Positions 1 through 6,399 of a stretch of DNA of 25,190 nucleotides are shown here, one piece after another. Source of the DNA: a virus; the IMG/VR virus record IMGVR_UViG_3300044712_001871, positions 1 through 25,190 of that record. One strand, given 5' to 3'. The position numbers and the translations under genes were made by a program. Under the pieces are notes generated by a model. It did not search any database, was not told where the DNA came from, and saw nothing but the letters and a program-made list of their open reading frames with translations. The first letter of the stretch is position 1. Each line of letters starts with the position of its first letter.

Positions 1-2
1 GC

Positions 3-1679
3 GAGGCCTGCGCCGCGCTGGGAATCAGCATGAATACCCTGCATCGCAAGTTGAGCGAGATCAGCGTCCGCGACAAGCGCAAGCGCCGCGCCGATGCCGG
101 CGATACCCAGTTGATCCGTGAAGAGGCTGAGATCATCAGTGCTTATTTGCTGGAGCACCTGCGAAAAAACAACAAAAAAACCAAGTCCATTAAGGGGGCA
201 GTCAAGGAATTGCGCGACAACGGCGAGATCGTCGCCGGCCGGCTGGATGAATCGACCGGCGAAATTATCCCGCTGTCCGAGGCCACCATCCAGCGTGCCC
301 TGCGCGGCTATGGCCTGCATCCCGAACAAGTTTTGGCGCCGGAACCGGTTATGACCCTGATCAGTAAACACCCTAACCACGTTTGGCAGATCGATGCCTC
401 GCTATGCGTGCTTTACAAACTGCCAGACCAGCCCGGCTATGGCATTACCGAAGTGGAGAGCACCGAGAAATACAAAAACAAACTCAGCCACTTTGCCAAA
501 ATCGAGCACCGCCTGGTGCAGCGTTACCTGATCACCGACCACGCCAGCTGCGCAGCGTTTTTGTATTTCGCCTTTGGTGGCGAGAGCACGGAAAGCCTGT
601 GCATGCTGCTGATTCAAGCCATTCAACAGCGCGGCCAGTACCCGTTTTACGGCATACCGGTGATGATCTATCTGGACAGGGGCAGCGCTAACCGCTCGGC
701 CACTTTCAAGAACCTATGCAAAGCCTTGGGCATCCGCCTGGAATACGCCCAACGCGCCCGCGCCAAGGGCCAAGTGGAAAAAATGCACGACGTGATCGAG
801 CTGGGTTTCGAGTCCGGTTTAAAAATGGCCACCCATATCCGCAGTGTGGATCAATTGAATGAACTGGGGCAGAAATGGACGCACCACTTCAATGCCACCC
901 GCATCCACACCCGCCACGGCAAAACCCGTTATGCCGCCTGGCAGTTGATCAGGCCAGATCAGTTAATCACCACCAATCTCAACACCGATCAGCTGCTGCT
1001 GTTGGCCCGCGAGCAGCCCAAGGCCTGCAAGGTAACGCCGTATCTAACCGTTAATTTCAAAGGCGCGGAATATGACGTTTCCAAAGTGGTTGGCGTGATG
1101 GTGGGCGAAAACCTGACCATTACCCGTTGCGCATTTAATGCCGAATTCGCCCAGGCGGTATTGCACGACGAACAGGGCCATGAGGTATTCCAACAATTGC
1201 CGGTTAAAGCGCGCGATGCCGATTGGGGCTGGTTTGCCGAAGGGGCAACATTTGGCGAGGAACACAAACGCCATGCCGACACCCCGGCGCAAACTGCTCG
1301 CAAAAAGTTGGAACGCCTGGCGATGGATGCCGAGACGGACAGCGAAGCAGCCGCTAAGCGCAAGGCCAAGGCCACGCCGTTCGGTGGTCGCATCGATCCG
1401 TACAAAGACATGAAGGATTTCCATCACCCGGCCTATTTCCCCAGCCGCGAAACCCAGCGCGATCTGGCGGCATCGGCGGTCGAGCTGATCCGCATGAACA
1501 CCGTGCAAATGGCCAAATGGTTACGCGGCCGGCTGGGCAGTGAATATGAACCGGCCATGCTGGCGGATTTGACTAAACGTTTCCCGGACGGCGCTACAGA
1601 GCCGGAAATGGAGGACGTATTGGCCGACCTACGCGCCGGACGTACGGCGGGTGGTAAAGCCAGATTGCAGGCGGTGTGA
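3..1679 (+). CDS. Mu-type DDE transposase (MuA/TnsB-like), 5'-truncated by window edge
   Basis: This is the catalytic recombinase that would bind the phage ends and carry out strand transfer during integration and replicative transposition. The frame is already open at base 3 and reads EACAALGIS before the first ATG at 30. That looks like the middle of a helix-turn-helix, so the true start lies to the left of the window. Counting from the ATG at 30, the catalytic triad is recognisable as D122 in WQIDAS, D216 in YLDRGS and E250 in KGQVEK. The D-to-E spacing of about 34 is typical of the retroviral-integrase fold. A second DNA-binding region lies near residues 55-100, and a beta-barrel-type Mu transposase C-terminal domain probably covers about 330-400. 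The last ~100 residues would contact the MuB-like ATPase by analogy with MuA. The next gene starts one base after the stop. Confidence 0.95.
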   Translation, partial: EACAALGISMNTLHRKLSEISVRDKRKRRADAGDTQLIREEAEIISAYLLEHLRKNNKKTKSIKGAVKELRDNGEIVAGRLDESTGEIIPLSEATIQRALRGYGLHPEQVLAPEPVMTLISKHPNHVWQIDASLCVLYKLPDQPGYGITEVESTEKYKNKLSHFAKIEHRLVQRYLITDHASCAAFLYFAFGGESTESLCMLLIQAIQQRGQYPFYGIPVMIYLDRGSANRSATFKNLCKALGIRLEYAQRARAKGQVEKMHDVIELGFESGLKMATHIRSVDQLNELGQKWTHHFNATRIHTRHGKTRYAAWQLIRPDQLITTNLNTDQLLLLAREQPKACKVTPYLTVNFKGAEYDVSKVVGVMVGENLTITRCAFNAEFAQAVLHDEQGHEVFQQLPVKARDADWGWFAEGATFGEEHKRHADTPAQTARKKLERLAMDAETDSEAAAKRKAKATPFGGRIDPYKDMKDFHHPAYFPSRETQRDLAASAVELIRMNTVQMAKWLRGRLGSEYEPAMLADLTKRFPDGATEPEMEDVLADLRAGRTAGGKARLQAV

Positions 1680-1680
1680 A

Positions 1681-1866
1681 ATGTGGTTCTGCAATGTACT
1701 GAATTGTGGTGGTGGCAAGTGTGTACATCAAGTAACTGACGCACGTTGCCCGTACTGCAATAACCCACTGGTTCGCGTCGTTACGACTGGATTCATGTTT
1801 TGTTCAAACCATGAATCGATCTGCGATTACGAGCTGGATATCAACCGAGGAGAAAAACATGACTAA
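1681..1866 (+). CDS. small Cys-rich zinc-ribbon-like protein
   Basis: This is a 61-residue protein starting at an ATG one base after the transposase stop; an earlier in-frame start at 1651 would overlap the transposase by 29 bases and is less likely. It has a cysteine-rich pattern, including GGGKC and RCPYCNN (a CxxC knuckle) and a further FCSNHESIC cluster, which fits a small zinc-binding fold. No specific family is recognised. Its 3' end overlaps the next gene by 8 bases, so the two are likely translationally coupled within the early operon. A nucleic-acid-binding or regulatory role is possible but unproven. Its position between the transposase and the MuB-like gene differs from Mu itself, where A and B are adjacent. 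Confidence 0.7.
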   Translation: MWFCNVLNCGGGKCVHQVTDARCPYCNNPLVRVVTTGFMFCSNHESICDYELDINRGEKHD

Positions 1867-2167
1867 ACACATTTTGAAACTCGATCCGGAATTTGTTCCG
1901 GAACTGCTCAGCGGCGAGTTGCGCTGCCAGATCAGGAAAAACGACCGCGACTATCGGCCGGGCGATACGTTGGAACTGCGCGAAACCGTATCGTCTGCCA
2001 GGCAAATGGCATTCGGGGAATCGCTGAAATACACAGGGCACGTTGTGCATGCCGGGGTTGTTGGGGTGTTGTATCTCGGCCAATTCGGGCTCGATCCTGA
2101 TTTCGTCGCGCTGTCGATTACCTTGCTTGGCGATGGCGTTAATACAGCCTTGAGGGAGGCGGCATGA
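1859..2167 (+). CDS. DUF3850 (ASCH/PUA-like) domain protein
   Basis: This is a 102-residue protein. The start at 1859 is chosen because a good ribosome binding site (gaggag) lies a few bases upstream; an ATG at 1811 in the same frame lies inside the preceding gene and has no such site. The first half carries the DUF3850 signature: HILKLDPEF, then GELRCQIRKNDRDY, then PGDTLELRE. DUF3850 belongs to the ASCH/PUA-like fold group, usually thought to bind RNA or modified bases, and is frequent in phage early regions. The C-terminal part (VGVLYLGQFGLDPDFVALSI) completes the small barrel. Its precise role here is unknown. It overlaps its downstream neighbour by the ATGA-type junction at 2164. Confidence 0.85.
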   Translation: MTKHILKLDPEFVPELLSGELRCQIRKNDRDYRPGDTLELRETVSSARQMAFGESLKYTGHVVHAGVVGVLYLGQFGLDPDFVALSITLLGDGVNTALREAA

Positions 2168-2373
2168 AGATTTACATCTGTTTAGAAGACGCCCCGCTGG
2201 GTGGCGTAGACATCAAGGTCATGCGTGTGGGGGAAGCCAATAACCACGACCTGAATTCCGACACGCCGGCCAACGAGATGGCAAAGGATCTGGAAGCGCG
2301 CATGCAGCAGGTAATCGCTGCAGGCGTAAAGATGTCCGCCAAGCGCCGGGAGCAGATCGGATGCTTGCACTAA
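2164..2373 (+). CDS. hypothetical early phage protein
   Basis: This is a 69-residue protein whose ATG overlaps the stop region of the DUF3850 gene (ATGA at 2164) and whose end overlaps the HTH gene start at 2361. It begins with a short beta-rich stretch (MKIYICLEDAP) and continues with a helical segment rich in charged residues, including AKDLEARMQQVI. I recognise no family. Tight coupling on both sides supports it being a real gene of the early operon. Such short proteins commonly occur between the transposase and the ATPase in Mu-like prophages of proteobacteria, but no function can be assigned from sequence. Confidence 0.65.
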   Translation: MKIYICLEDAPLGGVDIKVMRVGEANNHDLNSDTPANEMAKDLEARMQQVIAAGVKMSAKRREQIGCLH

Positions 2374-2747
2374 AGCCCTTTCTGCAACAGCACGGTATCA
2401 GCCAGGCCAAGCTAGCGCGATCCGTCAACGTCAGTCCAGCCACCATGGCTCAATTGCTGAATAAGCACATTTGGCCAACAGTGCCCACACGCAAGACGTT
2501 GCAAAGCACGATATGGAACGAGTTGTTTCTATTGGGTGTAGAAGTCGATGCCGATGTATTTGAACCCATCCCAACTGCGCCAACAGCCGGGACGGAAATT
2601 GAAGCGGATGAAGCCGCTAAACAACTGACCGAGGAGGTCGCCGACATGTTACTACGAAAACAAACACTATCGCCACAAGCCCGCAAATCCTTTGGCTTGT
2701 TCCGTGACCCATTCCAGGATGACGCCGGATGCCCGCGCCGTGCGTGA
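2361..2747 (+). CDS. N-terminal HTH/linker part of a MuB-like transposition ATPase (frame-broken)
   Basis: This is a 128-codon ORF with a Shine-Dalgarno-like gggag about 10 bases before its ATG. Residues about 5-45 form an XRE/lambda-repressor-type helix-turn-helix (QHGISQAKLARSVNVSPATM). MuB-like ATPases of this clade carry such a domain ahead of the AAA+ module. The sequence then runs through an acidic linker and ends in LSPQARKSFGLFRDPFQDD, the conserved lead-in to the ATPase domain. Immediately after that it leaves the family pattern (AGCPRRA) and stops at 2745-2747, while the ATPase continues in the +1 frame. The two parts together would give about 385 residues, the expected full length. 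It could still act as a free DNA-binding fragment. Reading it as one half of a broken gene is an inference from the family pattern. Confidence 0.75.
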   Translation: MLALKPFLQQHGISQAKLARSVNVSPATMAQLLNKHIWPTVPTRKTLQSTIWNELFLLGVEVDADVFEPIPTAPTAGTEIEADEAAKQLTEEVADMLLRKQTLSPQARKSFGLFRDPFQDDAGCPRRA

Positions 2748-3516
2748 GCATCTATGGAGCACCGCCAAATTCGGCGGATTTCTGGCTATCGTCGGCGAAT
2801 CCGGCGCCGGCAAATCGACACTGCGCGAAGACCTGGTTGAGCGCATCAATCGCGAAAACGCATCTATCGTCGTGATGGAACCGTATGTGTTGGGCATGGA
2901 AGACACCGACCAAAAAGGCAAGCCCCTCAAAGCCGCCGCCCTGATCGACGCCATGATTCGCGCCCTGGCGCCACTGGAGAGCCCCAAGCGCACGCTGGAA
3001 GCCAAGGCCGCCCAAGTGCATCGGCTGTTGAAAGACAGCCGGCGCGGCGGCAACAGCCATGTGCTGATCATCGAAGAAGCCCATGGCCTGCACAAGCAGA
3101 CGCTCAAACATTTGAAACGCTTCTACGAGCTAAAGGATGGCATGAAGCCCTTGGTATCCATCATCCTGATCGGCCAGACCGAACTAAAAACCAAGCTCAG
3201 CGAATCATCCCCCGACGTGCGGGAAGTGGTGCAGCGTTGCGAGTTGGTGGAGCTGCCGCCGCTGGACGCGCACCTGGAAGGTTATCTGCGCTTCAAGTTC
3301 GACCGCGTCGGGGCGGATTTATCAGTCATCGCTGACAAGGATGCAATGGACGCCATCCGCGGCCGGCTGATCTTTAGCCGCTCCGTCAGCAAATCCCGTG
3401 AAACCGTCAGCCTGATGTACCCGCTGATGGTCAACAACCTGGTGACCGCCGCGCTGAATCAAGCGGCGGCACTGGGATTCCCTACCGTATCGGCGGACCT
3501 GATCCGCGAAGTTTAG
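2719..3516 (+). CDS. MuB-like AAA+ transposition ATPase, C-terminal (ATPase) part
   Basis: This ATP-dependent DNA-binding partner of the transposase would select target DNA and stimulate strand transfer, as MuB/TniB-type proteins do. From an upstream TTG (2692) the numbering gives Walker A GESGAGKST at about 35-43, Walker B HVLIIEEAH at about 123-131, and a sensor-1-like ILIGQTEL at about 158-165. The C-terminal lobe has an arginine-rich segment (SRSVSKSRE). The start is uncertain: ATG 2719 begins MTPDARAVREHLW, which matches the conserved run into the Walker A region; TTG 2692 is also possible; neither has a clear ribosome binding site. The usual N-terminal HTH/linker is encoded just upstream in another frame. 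Expression could depend on coupling to that ORF, which it overlaps. Confidence 0.85.
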   Translation: MTPDARAVREHLWSTAKFGGFLAIVGESGAGKSTLREDLVERINRENASIVVMEPYVLGMEDTDQKGKPLKAAALIDAMIRALAPLESPKRTLEAKAAQVHRLLKDSRRGGNSHVLIIEEAHGLHKQTLKHLKRFYELKDGMKPLVSIILIGQTELKTKLSESSPDVREVVQRCELVELPPLDAHLEGYLRFKFDRVGADLSVIADKDAMDAIRGRLIFSRSVSKSRETVSLMYPLMVNNLVTAALNQAAALGFPTVSADLIREV

Positions 3517-3524
3517 GAGGTTTT

Positions 3525-3758
3525 ATGGCAGTCATTACCGATGAAATGAAGGTTTCCCACGACCACGACTACCCTAGTTTCCTGGAGATTCAGGTGCGGA
3601 AAAAACAGAAATATATCGAGGACGTGGAACTGAAAAATAAATACCTGAAACGCGACCGCTGGAACGGCTGGTTTGCGGCGGGGACGTTGGCGGTGGTACT
3701 GGGTATCGTGCTGTATCAATGGCTGGTTGCGGAGGTGTTGTCATGCACGGTTCATTGA
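3525..3758 (+). CDS. small single-pass membrane protein
   Basis: This is a 77-residue protein with a strong ribosome binding site (taggaggtttt) before ATG 3525, eight bases after the ATPase stop. The N-terminal half is charged and helical (EIQVRKKQKYIEDVELKNKY). Residues about 47-70 form one hydrophobic segment (AAGTLAVVLGIVLYQWLVAEV). It is probably an inner-membrane protein with a cytoplasmic charged N-terminal region. No family is recognised. A holin role is conceivable but is not supported by position, because holins in related phages sit after the Mor gene. Its 3' end overlaps the next small gene by 16 bases. Confidence 0.7.
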   Translation: MAVITDEMKVSHDHDYPSFLEIQVRKKQKYIEDVELKNKYLKRDRWNGWFAAGTLAVVLGIVLYQWLVAEVLSCTVH

Positions 3759-3892
3759 TTCGCATCCAGTCCGATACCGACAAACTAGGCGCGGCGATTT
3801 TTCGCGACAACCGCTACATCGTGCCGATGATCAAATCGGCCCGCCTCGGCAAGATGCGCAAATTCTACAAATGGGAGCTGCGCCGTGGCTAA
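3743..3892 (+). CDS. hypothetical 49-aa basic protein
   Basis: This short gene starts at ATG 3743, preceded by ggaggtgttgtc, a clear ribosome binding site. It starts inside the end of the membrane-protein gene and ends inside the start of the next one, a double overlap typical of compact phage operons. The product begins MHGSLIRIQSDTDK and is lysine/arginine-rich at its C-terminus (RLGKMRKFYKWELRRG). No family is recognised. A small nucleic-acid-binding or regulatory role would be a guess. Confidence comes from the binding site and tight coupling rather than from homology. Confidence 0.6.
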   Translation: MHGSLIRIQSDTDKLGAAIFRDNRYIVPMIKSARLGKMRKFYKWELRRG

Positions 3893-4295
3893 GGACCAAT
3901 TGATTGATATTGACAGCGTGGTGCACTTGTTGGGCGTACCAAAAACCAGCCTAGAGGTTTTCAAATCCAGCCTGCCGGATTTTCCGGACGGCATCGGCAA
4001 AAAGGGCTGCACCAAATTTTACAGCCGCAATGCCGTGTTGAAGTGGCGAAAAAGCCATGATGTTAGAACGTTGATAAGGGATCTGTCGCGTGCCCGTTAC
4101 CGGAGCCGCAGGGTACCGCCCGCCGCCGAGCCCGGTAATCGGCAATTGGACTTTGACCTGGCGCAACGGTTTTTACGCGGTGCGTTTGCCGGTCCCAGCC
4201 AGCGCGAACAAATCGAAATGAAAAAACTGGTTGCCCGCAATTTTGGCAAGGGCATAACACAACGTGTAACGGTTGCATCCGATTGGCACGATTAA
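3885..4295 (+). CDS. putative HTH regulatory protein (AlpA/MerR-like N-terminus)
   Basis: This is a 136-residue protein with GTG start 3885, preceded by gggagctgc. Residues about 8-50 (VVHLLGVPKTSLEVFKSS, then FYSRNAVLKWRKSHD) resemble the winged-helix/AlpA-type fold, in which a 'ygv..tsl..f' helix is followed by an aromatic hairpin and a final recognition-site helix. The remainder is basic and arginine-rich (RARYRSRR) and ends in a helical region (QREQIEMKKLVARNFGKG). It may regulate early or middle phage transcription. The assignment is by pattern only and no closer family is recognised. Thirteen bases separate it from the DUF3164 gene. Confidence 0.6.
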   Translation: MAKDQLIDIDSVVHLLGVPKTSLEVFKSSLPDFPDGIGKKGCTKFYSRNAVLKWRKSHDVRTLIRDLSRARYRSRRVPPAAEPGNRQLDFDLAQRFLRGAFAGPSQREQIEMKKLVARNFGKGITQRVTVASDWHD

Positions 4296-4308
4296 CTCAG
4301 GATACATT

Positions 4309-4923
4309 ATGACCACAGTGATACCCGACGGCTATTTGGCCGATAGTTATGGCCGCTTGACGCCAATCGACAGCATCAAAGACATTGATTTGCTGCGCAA
4401 CGATACCGTGATCGGTTTAATCGGCAATGCCAAAGGTTTGCAGGAGCAGATGAAAGCCTTCAAGCATCAAGCGCTTTCCGATATCACCACCTTCGTCAAT
4501 CTCTCCGCCGAGAAATACGGCGTCAAGCTGGGTGGCAAAAAGGGCAATTTGCAACTGGTCAGCTACGACGGCAAGTACAAAGTGTTGCTCGCTGTCAGCG
4601 ATAGCCTGGCTTTCGACGAACGCTTGCAAATCGCCAAGCGGCTGATCGACGAATGCATCCATGAATGGGCCGCCAACAGCAATGTGGAGATACGAACCCT
4701 GATTGAGCACGCCTTCCAGACCGATAAACAGGGCAATATCAACACCGCCCGCATCTTCAGCCTGATGCGAGTCAAGATTGAGCACCCAAAATGGAAGCAG
4801 GCCATGGAGGCTTTGAAGGACAGCATCCAGATCACCAGTACCAGCCAGTATTTGCGGCTGTACGAGCGAGTCGACGACACCGATCAGTATCGGCAGATTG
4901 CGATGGATATTGCGGGGTTATGA
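4309..4923 (+). CDS. DUF3164 family phage protein
   Basis: This is a 204-residue protein. The start at 4309 is preferred because of the upstream cagga and because it matches the start of the conserved domain (MTTVIPDGYLADSYGRLTPID); an ATG at 4273 in the same frame lies inside the preceding gene. The sequence fits the DUF3164 family found in the early region of Mu-like phages. Conserved-looking parts are KGLQEQMKAFKHQAL, YGVKLGGKKGNLQLVSYDGK, and a C-terminal half of helices with KIEHPKWKQAMEALKDSI. The biochemical role is unknown. Databases have sometimes labelled members 'sulfate transporter', but there are no membrane segments here. The stop overlaps the GemA start. Confidence 0.85.
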   Translation: MTTVIPDGYLADSYGRLTPIDSIKDIDLLRNDTVIGLIGNAKGLQEQMKAFKHQALSDITTFVNLSAEKYGVKLGGKKGNLQLVSYDGKYKVLLAVSDSLAFDERLQIAKRLIDECIHEWAANSNVEIRTLIEHAFQTDKQGNINTARIFSLMRVKIEHPKWKQAMEALKDSIQITSTSQYLRLYERVDDTDQYRQIAMDIAGL

Positions 4924-5408
4924 TGGCCGAGCAACCTACTGCCAACAACCGCCAAGCCCTCTACGCCAAGCTGGCTATTGGCAAAAAGGATCTGGGCTTC
5001 GATGATGAGTATTACTACGGCATCTGGCTACCGATGCACGGCGCAACCATCAAAGACGGCAAATACTCGGCATCGACCATGAGCATCGGCCAGCTGATGG
5101 CCGCCGTGCAGGATATGGTCGACAAGGGTTTCATTGTTAAGCATAAAAGCGCTAATGCGCCCGGCAAAGGCTCGCATCGCAAACTGGCCGATGATGCGCA
5201 AAGCAAAAAAATTCGCGCCCTATGGCTGGAACTGCATGCCGCCGGCAAGGTGCGCGATCCGTCCGAGCGGTCGCTGGCGCACTTCGTCGCTGGCCAGGTT
5301 AAATCGTCGCATGGCGTCGAGGCGCTGCAATGGCTGGATGGCCATCAGGCCAGCCGGATTATCGAGCAGCTGAAAAAATGGCTGGCACGGCCAGTCAAGG
5401 CCGCCTGA
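4920..5408 (+). CDS. gemA: GemA-like regulatory protein (Mu gp16 family)
   Basis: This is a 162-residue protein starting at ATG 4920 (a second ATG follows directly at 4923), overlapping the DUF3164 stop. It fits the Mu gp16/GemA family (DUF1018): an N-terminal block RQALYAKLAIGKKDLGFDDE, a central region with MSIGQLMAAVQDMVDKGF, then ADDAQSKKIRALWLELHAAGKV with a C-terminal helical region ending KKWLARP. In Mu, GemA modulates host gene expression and DNA supercoiling when the phage develops. Here it lies between DUF3164 and the Mor-family activator, its usual neighbourhood. The stop codon is one base before the next start. Confidence 0.88.
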   Translation: MMAEQPTANNRQALYAKLAIGKKDLGFDDEYYYGIWLPMHGATIKDGKYSASTMSIGQLMAAVQDMVDKGFIVKHKSANAPGKGSHRKLADDAQSKKIRALWLELHAAGKVRDPSERSLAHFVAGQVKSSHGVEALQWLDGHQASRIIEQLKKWLARPVKAA

Positions 5409-5409
5409 G

Positions 5410-5979
5410 ATGATCACCGCCGACCACATCCTGCAGGATCTGGAGGCTTACGCCTACCGCCGGGTGCTGGTCAACCATCCGGAGCGGATCGCGCGGGCCT
5501 GCGCCGGCGCGTTGTTCCAATGCCTGTTTTTAAATTTTCGCAAACAATACATGTACGTGCCGACTAGCGATAAATCGGAACTGCATGACCGCTATGAATC
5601 GATTTGGCATGATTTCAACGGCCGCAACCATGGCGAGCTGGCGATCAGGCACCGGCTGAGCATTCAGCAGATTTACACTATCACTAACCAAATGCGCCGG
5701 GAACAAATCAAAACCAGGCAGCAGGACCTATTCCCGCTGCCCGATACACCGATCAGTAAGCCGCTGACGCTGGTGGTGCTGGAAGACTACCTACCCGCCG
5801 ACCTGCAACGCGCCGGCTTGCCGGTCGATCAGGCTAACCACCTGGCGAGCGAGATCGCCGATTACCTATGCGCCACTTATCCCGGCATCTCGATACGCAT
5901 CACCGAGGCGATGTGGAACAAGCGCTCAAAACCCGATAGTGATGATTTATTCGACCTGGGCGATCCGGAACCGGCCTGA
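5410..5979 (+). CDS. mor: Mor-family transcription activator
   Basis: This is a 189-residue protein. The N-terminal ~100 residues fit the Mor/C activator family: a helical dimerisation part (residues ~1-50, ending KQYMYVPTSD) and then a helix-turn-helix (RYESIWHDFNGRNHGELAIR, then HRLSIQQIYTITNQMR, about 61-96). Mor binds upstream of the middle promoter and recruits RNA polymerase; a palindrome suited to this lies about 90 bases downstream of the stop. The protein is longer than Mu Mor (about 129 residues). Its last ~80 residues (PADLQRAGLPVDQANHLASE, then CATYPGISIRI) look to me like a second copy of the dimerisation-type half, a low-confidence observation. It closes the early operon. Confidence 0.85.
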   Translation: MITADHILQDLEAYAYRRVLVNHPERIARACAGALFQCLFLNFRKQYMYVPTSDKSELHDRYESIWHDFNGRNHGELAIRHRLSIQQIYTITNQMRREQIKTRQQDLFPLPDTPISKPLTLVVLEDYLPADLQRAGLPVDQANHLASEIADYLCATYPGISIRITEAMWNKRSKPDSDDLFDLGDPEPA

Positions 5980-6067
5980 GCGAATCTGGGGCGATTTAAG
6001 CCCTGTTTGCTAAAAAACCGCGATAACGATGGGTGGTGATGGATAAAACGGCCGTCATAAAGCCCGT

Positions 6068-6087
6068 AAATCGTTTATAAACGTTTT
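6068..6087. promoter_or_regulatory. palindrome upstream of the late region; candidate Mor-type operator
   Basis: The 12-bp perfect palindrome CGTTTATAAACG (6072-6083) extends to a 20-bp imperfect palindrome with nine of ten pairs matching. It lies in the 145-bp gap after the Mor-family gene. AT-rich hexamers suited to a -10 element follow (TAAATA at 6101-6106, TAGGAT at 6112-6117), then a ribosome binding site and the 6125 gene. In Mu, Mor binds a dyad centred near -43 of the middle promoter. The operator role is inferred from position and symmetry. Confidence 0.4.
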
Positions 6088-6124
6088 TCCGATGATGGGC
6101 TAAATAGAAATTAGGATAAAAAAC

Positions 6125-6364
6125 ATGTTCCCCGGATTTAATGATTGCCAATGCAAAGATTGTGATGCCTGGATGCAGGAATATCCGGAGAATAAACAGC
6201 TGGGTAACTGCACTAGACTACCAATAATTATCCCCTGTGACGGGGTTATCGGATTGATTAGGCCGAACGATTGGCGAGACAACCCCGATGTGACTCGCGA
6301 TATTAAAATTGTTCGAACAACTGCTGATTTTGGCTGTGTCGGATTTACGCCGAAAAGAAAATAA
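6125..6364 (+). CDS. small Cys4 (zinc-finger-like) phage protein
   Basis: This is a 79-residue protein with a good ribosome binding site (ttaggataaaaaac). Cysteines at 10, 13, 29 and 71 follow the pattern CxxC...GxC...GC: QCKDCDAWM, then LGNCTRLP, then TTADFGCVGFTPK at the end. Small proteins with this CxxC / GxC / 'aD.CGeF.pk' arrangement are common in Mu-like prophages and probably bind one zinc ion. The function is unknown. It is the only gene between the activator and the head protease, a stretch where related phages carry lysis, terminase, portal and MuF-type genes. Confidence 0.65.
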   Translation: MFPGFNDCQCKDCDAWMQEYPENKQLGNCTRLPIIIPCDGVIGLIRPNDWRDNPDVTRDIKIVRTTADFGCVGFTPKRK

Positions 6365-6376
6365 GTGGAATGTAGG

Positions 6377-6399
6377 GTGGGCACGAAGTTTGTGCCCAC
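6377..6399. repeat. REP/MITE-like hairpin (GTGGGCAC...GTGCCCAC)
   Basis: GTGGGCAC (6377-6384) and GTGCCCAC (6392-6399) form a perfect 8-bp stem with a 7-base loop, embedded in gtagggtgggcacga...tgcccacgcgaaacatt. From memory this is a dispersed intergenic palindrome seen in methanotroph and related gammaproteobacterial genomes; that point needs a genome-wide search. It is not followed by a T-run, so a simple terminator role is less likely. The flanks 6365-6376 and 6400-6485 hold no convincing gene; a GCCGC/GCGGC hairpin (6477-6492) surrounds the first ATG of the protease gene. Confidence 0.55.

Noticed and set aside
989-1768. Minus-strand ORFs of 111-154 codons opposite the transposase gene
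   Set aside because: They are shadows of a high-confidence coding sequence with an intact DDE triad; no domain or start signal supports them.
3525-3758. Holin role for the small membrane protein
   Set aside because: Single TM segment and early-region position; no endolysin or spanin nearby.
5988-6010. GGGC/GCCC hairpin just after the Mor gene as a terminator
   Set aside because: Only four base pairs in the stem and no T-run after it; too weak to call.
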